A stretch of DNA of 39,519 nucleotides. Origin: Hahella sp. HN01. Its GTDB lineage: Bacteria > Pseudomonadota > Gammaproteobacteria > Pseudomonadales > Oleiphilaceae. Within the stretch, counting starts at the first letter, position 1; every line of letters begins with the position of its first letter. Below are positions 1 to 8,051 of the stretch, in pieces. A program made the translations under genes and the position numbers. The notes under the pieces are model-generated. The model had not been told where the DNA came from and made no database searches. It saw only the letters and a list, made by a program, of their open reading frames with translations. The stretch spans positions 1-39,519 of the forward strand of contig NZ_JAHMIN010000048.1 of NCBI RefSeq assembly GCF_018986435.1. The letters are read 5' to 3'.

Positions 1-82
1 GCCCTTTCACAGAGAAGCGATTCGACTCTGCCTGAATGAAGGCGAACTTTATTTCATTTCTTTCGCGAAGAAGGCTGAAGCC
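1..82 (-). CDS. IS3-family transposase OrfB, N-terminal fragment (reached by -1 frameshift)
   Basis: After the slippery site at 82-88 the -1 frame stays open for 27 codons to the window edge. It includes KFAFIQAESNRFSVKG, the typical start of an IS3 OrfB (DDE integrase). The catalytic DDE domain lies outside the window, so intactness cannot be judged. No separate OrfB start was sought; translation is expected mainly as an OrfAB fusion. Confidence 0.8.
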
Positions 83-339
83 TTTTTTAGAATTTCCTTT
101 TCCATGCGCAGCTCTTTGTTTTCTTTGCGAAGCCGTTTTAACTCGGCGCGCTCGTCTTCAGCCAGAACCTGATTTTCAAGCTGAGCTTCAATTTTTTCCT
201 TCCACTTGTAGAGCATATTGGCGCTAATGCCGAGGGATTTAGCCGCTTCTGGGACGGAATAACCTTGGTCGCGGACCAAGGAAACGGCCTCCTCTTTAAA
301 CTCTTTTGTATACTGCTTATACGACTTTTTCTGACTCAT
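49..339 (-). CDS. IS3-family transposase OrfA (helix-turn-helix)
   Basis: This 96-residue protein is of normal OrfA length. Residues 10-50 form the helix-turn-helix of IS3/IS911 transposases (YTKEFKEEAVSLV, then SVPEAAKSLGISANMLYKW), which binds the element's ends. Residues 52-90 are a heptad-rich charged coiled coil used for multimerisation. Near the 3' end the minus strand reads A AAA AAG (bases 88-82), the classical IS3 slippery heptamer. A -1 shift there fuses OrfA to OrfB to make the active transposase. OrfA alone usually acts as a regulator. Confidence 0.9.
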   Translation of the reverse strand: MSQKKSYKQYTKEFKEEAVSLVRDQGYSVPEAAKSLGISANMLYKWKEKIEAQLENQVLAEDERAELKRLRKENKELRMEKEILKKASAFFAKEMK

Positions 340-406
340 GCTGACACCTTAATCGTTGACGGGTATTGTCTCTTATTAACGTGTCCGGGACTATTAGACC
401 ACTACA

Positions 407-614
407 GATCTTAGTCGGAGCACTTTAGAGGTGGCTGCCAAGAAAGTCATTGAGCGTATGGGGATACGCCATACTTCACATCAAAATAAAAACCGGTTAT
501 AAAACAAAGAGATAAGTGAGCTTTGAGACACGTTATGCTTAACGTAAACCATAAAATGTCAGTCTCGGACAAGTTATGCTTTACGCCACAGCCGCTGTTA
601 TAGAAGATAAAAAT
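407..614. other. Intergenic stretch between the IS end and the tRNA
   Basis: I see no convincing gene here. It contains two near-identical 18-bp direct repeats (527-544 and 568-585, 16 of 18 matching, core GTTATGCTT). The second lies in AGTCTCGGACAAGTTA (561-576), which matches 14 of 16 bases of the inner part of the neighbouring IS terminal repeat in the opposite orientation. It may hold remnants of another IS3-type end. Confidence 0.4.
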
Positions 615-691
<77 letters not shown>

Positions 692-746
692 TTATAGTGT
701 TTCTGATTTCTCAGAAGTCCCGAATTAAGAGGTCCGGGGAAGAGAG

Positions 747-781
747 GGCGCCAATTATACCTTTCAGATATAGTTGGCGCC
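747..781 (-). terminator. Long hairpin between rpoD and the tRNA
   Basis: A 15-bp near-perfect stem (GGCGCCAATTATACC with GATATAGTTGGCGCC, one G-T and one C-A pair) has a 5-nt loop TTTCA. It starts 21 bases past the rpoD stop. No strong U-tract follows on either strand, so it may be a weak or Rho-assisted terminator or a 3'-end stabiliser. Confidence 0.5.
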
Positions 782-801
782 AGTATTTTGCTAGCTTTCG
801 A

Positions 802-2721
802 TTAATCGTCGATGAAGCTACGCAGATGGTCTGAGCGGCTTGGGTGTCTCAGCTTGCGAAGGGCTTTGGCTTCGATCTGACGGATACGCTCACGGGTAAC
901 GTCGAACTGCTTGCCGACTTCTTCCAGAGTGTGGTCCGTATTCATCTCAATACCGAAACGCATACGCAGTACTTTGGCTTCTCTTGCGGTCAAACCAGCC
1001 AGTACGCGGCGAGTGGATTCTTTCAGGCCTTCAGTGGTTGCTGAATCAATCGGAGACTCTGCATGAGAATCTTCGATGAAATCGCCCAAATGCGAATCTT
1101 CGTCGTCACCGATTGGCGTCTCCATGGAGATGGGCTCTTTGGCGATTTTCAGGACCTTACGCACTTTGTCTTCCGGCATGTCCATCTTCTTCGCCAGTTC
1201 TTCCGGCGTCGCTTCACGGCCCATTTCCTGCAACATGTGACGGGAAATGCGGTTCAGCTTATTGATGGTCTCAATCATGTGCACCGGAATACGGATAGTG
1301 CGGGCCTGGTCAGCGATAGAACGCGTGATCGCCTGACGAATCCACCAAGTCGCATAAGTGGAGAACTTGTATCCGCGACGGTACTCAAACTTGTCTACCG
1401 CTTTCATCAAACCAATGTTGCCTTCCTGAATCAGGTCCAGGAACTGCAGACCACGGTTGGTGTACTTTTTGGCGATGGAGATAACCAGACGCAAGTTGGC
1501 TTCCACCATTTCCTTCTTGGCGCGACGTGCTTTCGCTTCGCCAATGGAGATACGACGGTGGATTTCCTTGATGTCCGCAACAGGCAGATCAACGTCATTC
1601 TGAATGCTGACGATGCGACGTTGCAGGCGAGTGATTTCCTCTTCCTTGGTTTGCGCTGTTTTAGCCCATTCCTCGCTTCTTGCAGCCAGACCCTTGACCC
1701 ATTCAAGGTTGGTCTCATTGCCGGGGAACATCTTGATGAAGTTCTTGCGCGGCATTTTGCAGTCGCGGGTACAGATATTCAGGATCTCGCGCTCGTACTT
1801 ACGGACACTGTCGTTAGTGATGCGGATCGTATTGATAATTTCGTCGAACTGCTTTTGCGCCAGCTTGAAGGGAGCAAATATACGACTGACCTCGTCAAAG
1901 CACTCCTGTGCTTCACGGCTGGCGCGACCATGTTTGTCGATGGCGGCGTTCAGAGTGTTAAAGGCTTCGCGCAATTCAGCAAAACGGCCGCGCGCAATTT
2001 CAGGGTCGGGGCCACTGTCATTGTCGTCGTCGCTATCGCTGTTGTCGTCGCCCTCGCTTTCTTCGTCCTCTTCATCGTCGAGGTCTTTTTTGGCTTTAGC
2101 GTCGTCCTTGCCTGAGCTTTCTTCCGCTTCTTCGTCCTCATCCTCATCTTCGTCGATGTCGTCGGACTCTACTTCTTCGTTAGCTTCAGGAATGACGCCG
2201 TCCTCAACGGGGTCAAGGAACCCTGTGATGACGTCGGAGACGCGACCGCCATCTTCGCCTTGTGTGGCGTCAAAAGCGGCAAGAATGTTGGAAACCGTGC
2301 CAGGATAGTAAACCAGCGTGGCCATCACATCGCGCAAACCTTCTTCGATGCGCTTGGCGATCTGGATCTCACCCTCACGAGTCAGCAGCTCAACCGTACC
2401 CATCTCACGCATGTACATACGCACTGGGTCAGTAGTGCGACCTACATCGTTTTCGACAGAGGCAAGCGCCGCCGCAGCTTCCGCTGCTACAGACTCATCA
2501 GTGGAATCACCATCGGTGATCAACAAGGTATCCGCATCTGGAGCTTCTTCGCAGACCATGATACCCATGTCGTTAATCATGCGTATAATGTCTTCCACCT
2601 GATCCGGATCTGCTATATCCTCTGGCAGATGGTCGTTAACTTCTGCGTATGTTAGGTAACCTTGTTCTTTGCCGCGGGCGATGAGTTCTTTCAATCGAGA
2701 TTTTCGGGAATTGCCTGACAT
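802..2721 (-). CDS. rpoD: RNA polymerase primary sigma factor RpoD (sigma-70)
   Basis: It directs core RNA polymerase to housekeeping promoters. The 639-residue protein has region 1.1 at the N-terminus ([20 protein letters not shown]), region 1.2 ([20 protein letters not shown]), a non-conserved region, region 2 ([37 protein letters not shown]) and region 4 ending in the -35 helix-turn-helix ([18 protein letters not shown]). ATG at 2721 is preferred over GTG at 2727 because AGGG sits about 6 nt before it and the protein then begins MSGN like pseudomonad RpoD. Unusually, residues about 185-245 are a long run of Asp/Glu/Ser, longer than I remember for Pseudomonas. Last gene of the rpsU-yqeY-dnaG-rpoD operon. 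Confidence 0.98.
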   Translation of the reverse strand: MSGNSRKSRLKELIARGKEQGYLTYAEVNDHLPEDIADPDQVEDIIRMINDMGIMVCEEAPDADTLLITDGDSTDESVAAEAAAALASVENDVGRTTDPVRMYMREMGTVELLTREGEIQIAKRIEEGLRDVMATLVYYPGTVSNILAAFDATQGEDGGRVSDVITGFLDPVEDGVIPEANEEVESDDIDEDEDEDEEAEESSGKDDAKAKKDLDDEEDEESEGDDNSDSDDDNDSGPDPEIARGRFAELREAFNTLNAAIDKHGRASREAQECFDEVSRIFAPFKLAQKQFDEIINTIRITNDSVRKYEREILNICTRDCKMPRKNFIKMFPGNETNLEWVKGLAARSEEWAKTAQTKEEEITRLQRRIVSIQNDVDLPVADIKEIHRRISIGEAKARRAKKEMVEANLRLVISIAKKYTNRGLQFLDLIQEGNIGLMKAVDKFEYRRGYKFSTYATWWIRQAITRSIADQARTIRIPVHMIETINKLNRISRHMLQEMGREATPEELAKKMDMPEDKVRKVLKIAKEPISMETPIGDDEDSHLGDFIEDSHAESPIDSATTEGLKESTRRVLAGLTAREAKVLRMRFGIEMNTDHTLEEVGKQFDVTRERIRQIEAKALRKLRHPSRSDHLRSFIDD

Positions 2722-2768
2722 AGTCACCCTACGAATTCGGTGGCTTAATGGGAGAAAAACAAACAGCT

Positions 2769-2774
2769 ATTATA
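2769..2774 (-). promoter_or_regulatory. Candidate internal rpoD promoter (-10 element)
   Basis: A perfect TATAAT lies on the minus strand 48 bases before the rpoD start codon, flanked by a CAAACAG/CTGTTTG inverted repeat (2760-2766 and 2784-2790). No good -35 hexamer is found 16-18 bp upstream, so this is only a candidate. Separate rpoD promoters are known in the equivalent operons of other bacteria. Confidence 0.4.
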
Positions 2775-2844
2775 GCCTGTATACTGTTTGCGCGCTAGAA
2801 ACCCTATGTGGAGACGACTTAAAAATTTTCAAGTCCACACAAGA

Positions 2845-4650
2845 TTAAGATTTCGGTGTGGCGATCATCGCCATTTTTTCGCTCGACATTGTTCTGAATT
2901 TTTCGTGTAACTCCTTGTTTTTAGGGTCTCTTGAAAGATCCTGATGAATTTTGTCAAAAGATCTGTCGAAATATTTTCTTTTGAGCACTAATAAACTTTC
3001 CTGGGCTCCCGCCTCAATTTCCTCTGCACCGAAGATATGCTCCAAGGAATTGAACAGGTTTTTGAAGCGTCTTTGTTGGTGTGGATCAACCGCCAACCGG
3101 TAAAGCAGATCTTCCGCTGTCTCGATATTTTCCTTAAGCAGCCACTCCAGAAAGTAAGTCAGAGCCCTTTCGTCGTCCTGAGTAATCTCATAATTCAGAG
3201 TGTTTGAGATTTCCTTCGCCCAGGATGGATTGACATACAAACCAAGGCAGGCGCGGGCGGCAATGCGATTGGGTACAGGGATGGGCTCTTCACGAGGCTC
3301 GTCCCGGTTCTGAAACGAAAATCCTTTTTTGCCTTTCCAGTCGCCTTTTTTCCACTCCCCCCCGCCATTTTTGCCTTGGCGGTCTCCCCAGCGGGAAGAG
3401 CGCGTCAGTTCATTTAGGCGTTGGTAAAGAGCATCTTTTAGAACAGGCGCATTGATGACTTTTAGCGCTGTGCGGGCCTGAGTGGACAGTATGCCTTTGT
3501 TTTCCGCAATGGACAGGTCCAGGCCACGGCTCATGGCCTGGAAAAAATATTCTGAAAGGGGCGTGGCGTTGGCGACGCGCTCGCGGAATGCATCCGCGCC
3601 TTCGTTTCTGACAAATGTATCAGGGTCCTCGCCCTCCGGGAGAATCAAGAAGCTGACCTTGTAGCCATCCTGAAACATGGGGAGCAAGTTATTAAGCGCC
3701 TTATCGGCAGCCGCCAAACCAGCTTTGTCGCCATCGAAGCAGAAGACAATATCCTGACTGGTATTCAGCAGGTGACTTAAATTGTCCTCATTGGTGGCGG
3801 TTCCCATTGCGGCGACAGCATTAACCACGCCAAATTGGGCCAGCGAAATAACGTCAAGATAGCCTTCGACCACAATCAGCTGTTCAAGCTTGCGTGACTG
3901 CTTACGAGCTTCCCATAACCCATACAGCACATTGCTTTTATGGAATATGGGCGATTCTGGGCTGTTGATGTATTTACTACGGTCATTGCCAAGAGTGCGG
4001 CCGCCGAAGGCGATAGTTCTACCCCGGGTATCCCGAATAGGGAACATGAGGCGGTTTTGGAACATATCGAAACGATCCTGTTCCTTTTCTATCACCAAGC
4101 GGAGCGTGCTGAGCGCCTTGATCAGGCTGCGGTCGCTAGAGCCGCTAAGAAATTGTCGCTGCGCTGGCGCGAAACCTATGCCGTATAAATCCGCCATTTC
4201 GGTAGAAATACCTCGGCGTTTCAGGTACTCCTGAGCGATTCCGCGTTGCGGATGGCTCCCCAGCGCCTGACGAAACGCCGCACCCGCATGAGAGGATGCG
4301 TCATACAGCGATTTGTTTTGACTTACTTTCTGCTCCGCCGCTCTATCGCGAGGTACTTCCACGCCGCAGCGCTTCGCCAGTTGCTCAACAGCTTCGTTAA
4401 AGGAAAGGTGCTCAGTTTCCTTGATGAAATTGATGGCGTCGCCGTGGGCTCCACAGCCATAGCAGTGATAATGCGCAGGGTGGTTTTCGTTGTATACGTG
4501 AAAGGAGGGAGACTTTTCGTCATGAAACGGGCAGCGACCCTGATAGGTTGCGCCGGATTTCTTGAGATTCACCCGCTCAGCGATGAGGCTGGCAAGATCA
4601 ACCCGAGAAAGTAAGTCGTCGACAAATACTTGAGGGATTAGACCGGCCAT
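2845..4650 (-). CDS. dnaG: DNA primase DnaG
   Basis: It makes RNA primers at the replication fork and binds the DnaB helicase. The 601-residue protein has the N-terminal CHC2-type zinc ribbon (C40, H43, C63, C66), the catalytic core with the TOPRIM signature (VVEGYLDVISLAQFG, then FCFDGDKAG) and a C-terminal helicase-interaction domain. Residues about 430-465 are a Gly/Lys/Arg-rich linker. It is slightly longer than E. coli primase (581). It lies between yqeY and rpoD, with two hairpins in the leader. Confidence 0.98.
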   Translation of the reverse strand: MAGLIPQVFVDDLLSRVDLASLIAERVNLKKSGATYQGRCPFHDEKSPSFHVYNENHPAHYHCYGCGAHGDAINFIKETEHLSFNEAVEQLAKRCGVEVPRDRAAEQKVSQNKSLYDASSHAGAAFRQALGSHPQRGIAQEYLKRRGISTEMADLYGIGFAPAQRQFLSGSSDRSLIKALSTLRLVIEKEQDRFDMFQNRLMFPIRDTRGRTIAFGGRTLGNDRSKYINSPESPIFHKSNVLYGLWEARKQSRKLEQLIVVEGYLDVISLAQFGVVNAVAAMGTATNEDNLSHLLNTSQDIVFCFDGDKAGLAAADKALNNLLPMFQDGYKVSFLILPEGEDPDTFVRNEGADAFRERVANATPLSEYFFQAMSRGLDLSIAENKGILSTQARTALKVINAPVLKDALYQRLNELTRSSRWGDRQGKNGGGEWKKGDWKGKKGFSFQNRDEPREEPIPVPNRIAARACLGLYVNPSWAKEISNTLNYEITQDDERALTYFLEWLLKENIETAEDLLYRLAVDPHQQRRFKNLFNSLEHIFGAEEIEAGAQESLLVLKRKYFDRSFDKIHQDLSRDPKNKELHEKFRTMSSEKMAMIATPKS

Positions 4651-4679
4651 GACTTTACTCTATCAAGTAAGAAAGTCTA

Positions 4680-4733
4680 GTTGCAGGGCGATGCCTGCAA
4701 CCACTCTGACCTGGCGAAGTCCTGAAACAGGTC
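4680..4733 (-). terminator. Tandem hairpins in the dnaG leader (possible attenuator)
   Basis: Two hairpins lie between yqeY and dnaG: GTTGCAGG/CCTGCAAC (4680-4701, perfect 8-bp stem) and GACCTG/CAGGTC (4708-4733). The first is followed on the minus strand by TAGACTTTCTTACTTG, a moderately U-rich run 30 nt before the dnaG ATG. A partial terminator upstream of dnaG keeps primase low in the E. coli operon; these hairpins could do the same here. Confidence 0.45.
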
Positions 4734-4782
4734 GCCGTAATATAGAAAAGCGTTTGGGTGATTAAGATAGTCGCAGAAGGGA

Positions 4783-5226
4783 TCAGGACAAAGCTTTTTT
4801 AACTTTTTGTCCGATGACCGCCATATCCGCACGTCCCTGAACTTGTGGCTTCAGGACCGCCATTACCTTGCCCATATCGCGTATCGACTCCGCGCCTGAT
4901 TCGCTTACCGCAGTCTCGATAAGTTGATCAAGTTCTTCTTCGCTGAGCGCTTCAGGTAGAAAGCCCTGAATTACGTCCAGCTCAAGCTGTTCTTTAGCGA
5001 CCAGGTCGTCCCGGCCAGCGGCGGAAAATTGAGAGATGGAGTCTTTGCGTTGTTTCGCCATTTTATCCAGTACTTCGAGAACTCGAGCATCATCAACTTC
5101 AATGCGCTCGTCCACTTCGATTCGTTTAATGTCCGCCAGAATCAAACGAATGGCTCCAAGGCGGTCTTTTTCCTTGGTGCGCATGGCCGATTTCATGGCT
5201 TCGGTTAAACTGTCTTTCAATGACAT
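4783..5226 (-). CDS. yqeY: GatB/YqeY family protein
   Basis: This 147-residue protein resembles the C-terminal tRNA-binding domain of the amidotransferase subunit GatB (MSLKDSLTEAMKSAMRTKEK, LGAIRLILADIKRIE, and a C-terminal RADMAVIGQKVKKAL helix). The stand-alone family has no firmly established function; a role in tRNA charging is suggested by homology only. It sits between rpsU and dnaG, as in Pseudomonas, and probably shares their transcript. Confidence 0.93.
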   Translation of the reverse strand: MSLKDSLTEAMKSAMRTKEKDRLGAIRLILADIKRIEVDERIEVDDARVLEVLDKMAKQRKDSISQFSAAGRDDLVAKEQLELDVIQGFLPEALSEEELDQLIETAVSESGAESIRDMGKVMAVLKPQVQGRADMAVIGQKVKKALS

Positions 5227-5285
5227 GATCGAATTGTCTCTGTCCGTATTTGGATATATAAGCGTACTAGAACTGGAAAATGCGA

Positions 5286-5339
5286 GACTTGTAAAAGTCG
5301 TATTAACGCCAACAACCCGGTCTCAACAGTATTAAGACC
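5286..5339 (-). other. Weak hairpins between rpsU and yqeY
   Basis: Two short inverted repeats lie in this gap: GACTT/AAGTC (5286-5299) and GGTCT/AGACC (5319-5339, 11-nt loop). Neither has a clear U-tract. They could modulate transcript ends after rpsU, but the evidence is thin. Confidence 0.25.
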
Positions 5340-5362
5340 AGGTCAACGCGGGCGTAATTCGA

Positions 5363-5578
5363 TTAGTACAGGCGCTCGAAACGTCTTTGTTCGCGCTGAA
5401 CTTTCTTCGCGTGACGTTTTACAGCTGCAGCCAACTTGCGCTTTCTTTCTGAAGTCGGCTTCTCGTAGAACTCGCGACGACGTACTTCTGAAAGGATCCC
5501 CGCCTTTTCGCATGAACGCTTAAAGCGGCGAAGGGCAACGTCAAATGGCTCGTTCTCTTTAATTTTTACGGAAGGCAT
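5363..5578 (-). CDS. rpsU: 30S ribosomal protein S21
   Basis: This 71-residue, very basic protein matches S21 over its whole length ([34 protein letters not shown], ending [11 protein letters not shown]). S21 helps 30S subunits engage mRNA during initiation. An AGAGGGG ribosome binding site precedes the ATG. It is the first gene of the macromolecular-synthesis operon, linking ribosome (rpsU), replication (dnaG) and transcription (rpoD) genes. Confidence 0.98.
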   Translation of the reverse strand: MPSVKIKENEPFDVALRRFKRSCEKAGILSEVRRREFYEKPTSERKRKLAAAVKRHAKKVQREQRRFERLY

Positions 5579-5618
5579 ATCCCCTCTCTATGATCTGTAA
5601 AAACCGAATTGGTTAAAA

Positions 5619-5632
5619 TTGTGTCAACACAA
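5619..5632. promoter_or_regulatory. Perfect palindrome in the rpsU leader
   Basis: TTGTGT-CA-ACACAA lies just downstream of the predicted rpsU start of transcription, where a bound repressor could block the operon. It is not a LexA box (CTGT-N8-ACAG). The cognate regulator is unknown. Confidence 0.35.
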
Positions 5633-5643
5633 ATAGGGCGCGC

Positions 5644-5673
5644 ATTGTAATCCCGTTAGGTTGCCCTTGTAAA
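5644..5673 (-). promoter_or_regulatory. Sigma-70 promoter of the rpsU-yqeY-dnaG-rpoD operon
   Basis: On the minus strand TTTACA (5668-5673) and TACAAT (5644-5649) are separated by 18 bp; each matches 5 of 6 consensus bases. It lies about 65-95 bp upstream of the rpsU ATG. Confidence 0.6.
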
Positions 5674-5925
5674 GGTGTTGGCCTGTATAAATTCTAACAA
5701 ATCTGCGCGAGCGGCGCCCAATTTAAAGGCGATTTGGAATGGAATAGTTGTCACGATGGCTATAAGATGCCCGGCTTGGGCGAGTGGCCCTGCTGGTCGC
5801 TGCTGTCAGATGTTTGGGCGCTTAACTGGCTTTTATTGTACTGTCCTGACATCGGCGAGATTAAGGGCTCCCCGATAATTATGGTGGCCGACCTGTGCGG
5901 CGATTTGATAATGGCGGAACGTAAC
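5674..5925. other. Region between the rpsU promoter and tsaD
   Basis: The tsaD reading frame stays open upstream to 5734, but the extra N-terminus is unlike the family. It probably carries the tsaD promoter; I could not identify one with confidence, and no RNA gene or repeat stands out. Confidence 0.35.
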
Positions 5926-6957
5926 ATGTTAGTACTGGGCATAGAAACATCCTGCGACGAAACCGGAATTGCGTTGTATGACGGAGCGCGCGGACTGTTG
6001 GCTCACACGCTGTACAGTCAGATCAAGTTGCATGCGGATTATGGCGGCGTAGTGCCGGAGCTGGCCTCTCGCGATCACGTGCGAAAAGTGATTCCTTTGA
6101 TCGAAGAGGTATTAAGTCAGGGGGGCTTCGGCAAAAGCGATGTCGATGCTATCGCTTATACGGCGGGTCCAGGGCTGGTTGGCGCTTTAATGGTGGGAGG
6201 CGCTATCGCCTCGGCGCTGGCTTACGCTTTGGATATCCCTACTATTGGCGTCCATCATATGGAAGGGCACTTGTTGGCTCCCATGTTAGAAGAAAATCCA
6301 CCGGAATTTCCTTTTGTCGCCCTTTTGGTCTCGGGTGGCCATACGCAATTGGTGCGGGTCGATGGCGTCGGCGAATATGAGCTTTTAGGGGAGTCTGTGG
6401 ACGACGCCGCAGGGGAAGCTTTCGATAAAGTAGCCAAAATGCTTGGCCTGGATTACCCCGGCGGCCCTCAAGTCGCCAAGTTGGCGGAGCAGGGGAACCT
6501 GCAACGATTCAAATTTCCGCGCCCGATGACGGATCGCCCCGGGTTGGATTTCAGTTTCAGCGGACTTAAGACGTTTACGCTGAATACTCTTCAGGAGGCG
6601 GAAGCCAGTGGCGGCGTTGACGACAATTTACGTGCAGATGTCGCCGCTTGCTTTCAGGAAGCCGTGGTGGAGACTATGGTGATCAAGTGTCGTCGGGCGC
6701 TCAAACAGACTGGATTGAAACGATTGATCATGGCTGGCGGGGTCAGCGCGAATCGCCGCCTGCGGGAAAAGTTGCAACAAATGGTCAAAGGTGAAAAAGC
6801 GCAGGTCTATTATGCCCGGCCGGAATTTTGTACGGATAACGGTGCGATGATCGCTTACGCCGGCTATCAGCGTCTGGCTGCCGGACAACGAGGAGATCTT
6901 AGCGTTGTCGCCACACCACGCTGGCCTTTGGTGGAGTTGCCTTCAATCAAGGGTTAA
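5926..6957 (+). CDS. tsaD: tRNA N6-adenosine threonylcarbamoyltransferase TsaD
   Basis: TsaD (with TsaB and TsaE) transfers the threonylcarbamoyl group to A37 of ANN-decoding tRNAs. From ATG 5926 the protein has 343 residues, close to E. coli TsaD (337), and begins [19 protein letters not shown] as the family does. GGA at 5916-5918 is a suitable ribosome binding site; starts further upstream lack both. The metal-binding HHMEGHL motif and the ASKHA-fold segments ([34 protein letters not shown]) are present. It diverges from rpsU, as in Pseudomonas and E. coli. Confidence 0.97.
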   Translation: MLVLGIETSCDETGIALYDGARGLLAHTLYSQIKLHADYGGVVPELASRDHVRKVIPLIEEVLSQGGFGKSDVDAIAYTAGPGLVGALMVGGAIASALAYALDIPTIGVHHMEGHLLAPMLEENPPEFPFVALLVSGGHTQLVRVDGVGEYELLGESVDDAAGEAFDKVAKMLGLDYPGGPQVAKLAEQGNLQRFKFPRPMTDRPGLDFSFSGLKTFTLNTLQEAEASGGVDDNLRADVAACFQEAVVETMVIKCRRALKQTGLKRLIMAGGVSANRRLREKLQQMVKGEKAQVYYARPEFCTDNGAMIAYAGYQRLAAGQRGDLSVVATPRWPLVELPSIKG

Positions 6958-6970
6958 GGGCGGCGGGAGA

Positions 6971-7555
6971 TTAAAGCGAGCGCTCTTTGCCTTTGGCCAG
7001 ATTGATGATGTTCTCTCTATGTCGAATCAGAATGAACAGCGCCAATATGAGGAATAGGGCGAGATGCTCTGGATTAAGTCGCCATGCCACCCAGGGAGCC
7101 ATTACCGCGGCGGTCAGTGAGGCAAGGGACGAGATCCGCTTCCAATATACGACGGCCGCCCACACCAGCGTCAAAGCGAGTGTGGTTTGCCAGGCCAGCG
7201 CCAGCCCCGCTCCCAGCACCGTGGCGACGCCCTTACCCCCCTTGAAGTGATGGAATGCCGGCAGCATATGGCCGACAATCGCCGCTACGGCGGTGACGCC
7301 TTGTTCATAGGGCGAAAGCCCAAGCATGGCTGCGATACAGACGGCGGCGGCGCCTTTGGCTGCGTCCCAGAATAAAGTAAGTGTGGCGGGAATAGGGCCG
7401 CCGAGGCGGTAAATATTGGTCGCGCCAGGATTGCCGGAGCCTGCTTCGGTGGGATCGGGGAGCTGAAAGTAACGGCATACCCAATAGGCGCCCATGATGG
7501 AGCCGAGCAGGTAGGCGATGGATGTCGCCATGAGAAGTTGAAAAGGATGCTCCAT
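6971..7555 (-). CDS. plsY: Glycerol-3-phosphate acyltransferase PlsY
   Basis: This inner-membrane enzyme moves the acyl group of acyl-phosphate onto glycerol-3-phosphate, the first step of phospholipid synthesis. The 194-residue protein has about five membrane helices and the three PlsY motifs: SGNPGATN, GHMLPAFHHFKGGKGVAT and RHRENI. GGGGG upstream of the ATG serves as ribosome binding site. It is convergent with tsaD and divergent from folB. Confidence 0.96.
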   Translation of the reverse strand: MEHPFQLLMATSIAYLLGSIMGAYWVCRYFQLPDPTEAGSGNPGATNIYRLGGPIPATLTLFWDAAKGAAAVCIAAMLGLSPYEQGVTAVAAIVGHMLPAFHHFKGGKGVATVLGAGLALAWQTTLALTLVWAAVVYWKRISSLASLTAAVMAPWVAWRLNPEHLALFLILALFILIRHRENIINLAKGKERSL

Positions 7556-7688
7556 GGGCCCCCTGCGGCTTAAAATAGATCAGACTGCGTAGATTATGAG
7601 CCATAATAGAGGTTGCTTGTCTACACCCCTTTGGTCGCTAGGGAGCGCTTCTTTCCCTGCGTATAGACGACGGCGTATGTTAGGTGTC

Positions 7689-8051
7689 ATGGATACAGTA
7701 CTTATTGAAGGTTTGCAGGTAGACGCCATAATCGGCGTTTACGAATTTGAGAAGGGATATCAACAGCGGCTTTTTGTTGATATCGAGCTGGGATGCGATA
7801 TTTCTGGTGCGGCGCGTGAGGATAACCTTGATCTCACCCTGAACTATGCAGCCGTCAGCGAGCGTTTGCGTGAATATGCCGCAGCCAGTCGCTTTCAGCT
7901 CATTGAGACTCTGGCGGAGCGGTTTGCTGAATTGCTGCAGAAAGAGTTTGGCGCGCCCTGGTTGCGTCTGACGATCCGAAAGCCCGGCGCTGTCGCGGAA
8001 GCGCGTAGCGTGGGAGTAAGAATTGAAAGAGGAGCTCGCAAGAGTGGTTAA
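7689..8051 (+). CDS. folB: Dihydroneopterin aldolase FolB
   Basis: FolB converts dihydroneopterin to 6-hydroxymethyl-dihydropterin in folate synthesis. Starting at ATG 7689 gives 120 residues beginning MDTVLIEGLQVDAIIGVYEF, matching E. coli FolB in length and start. AGGTG lies only 2 nt before this ATG, so ATG 7677 is a possible alternative. Conserved features include the IGVYEFE segment, the family Glu in LIETLAERFAELL and the C-terminal LTIRKPGA. It overlaps the next gene, a FolK homologue, by 8 bp, so the two are probably translationally coupled. Confidence 0.93.
   Translation: MDTVLIEGLQVDAIIGVYEFEKGYQQRLFVDIELGCDISGAAREDNLDLTLNYAAVSERLREYAAASRFQLIETLAERFAELLQKEFGAPWLRLTIRKPGAVAEARSVGVRIERGARKSG

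Larger units (their letters stand above)
1..406 (-). mobile_element. IS3-family insertion sequence, partial (left end present, rest beyond window)
   Basis: The element holds an OrfA transposase gene and the first codons of OrfB, read leftward and cut by the window edge. The probable terminal inverted repeat is at 382-406; on the minus strand it begins TGTAGTGG and ends CCCGGACA, with the 5'-TG expected of IS3 ends. The outer boundary is inferred, because neither the other end nor a target duplication can be seen. It lies downstream of rpoD and the CAU tRNA and does not interrupt a recognisable gene. Confidence 0.8.

Noticed and set aside
1063-2115. Long plus-strand open frame opposite rpoD (350 codons)
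   Set aside because: It is a compositional shadow of rpoD, with no known domain and no start signal.
2760-2790. LexA-like box upstream of rpoD
   Set aside because: CTGTATACTGTTTG lacks the required ACAG at the right distance.
5734-5925. N-terminal extension of TsaD
   Set aside because: The extra 64 residues do not resemble the family, and ATG 5926 has a ribosome binding site and the canonical N-terminus.
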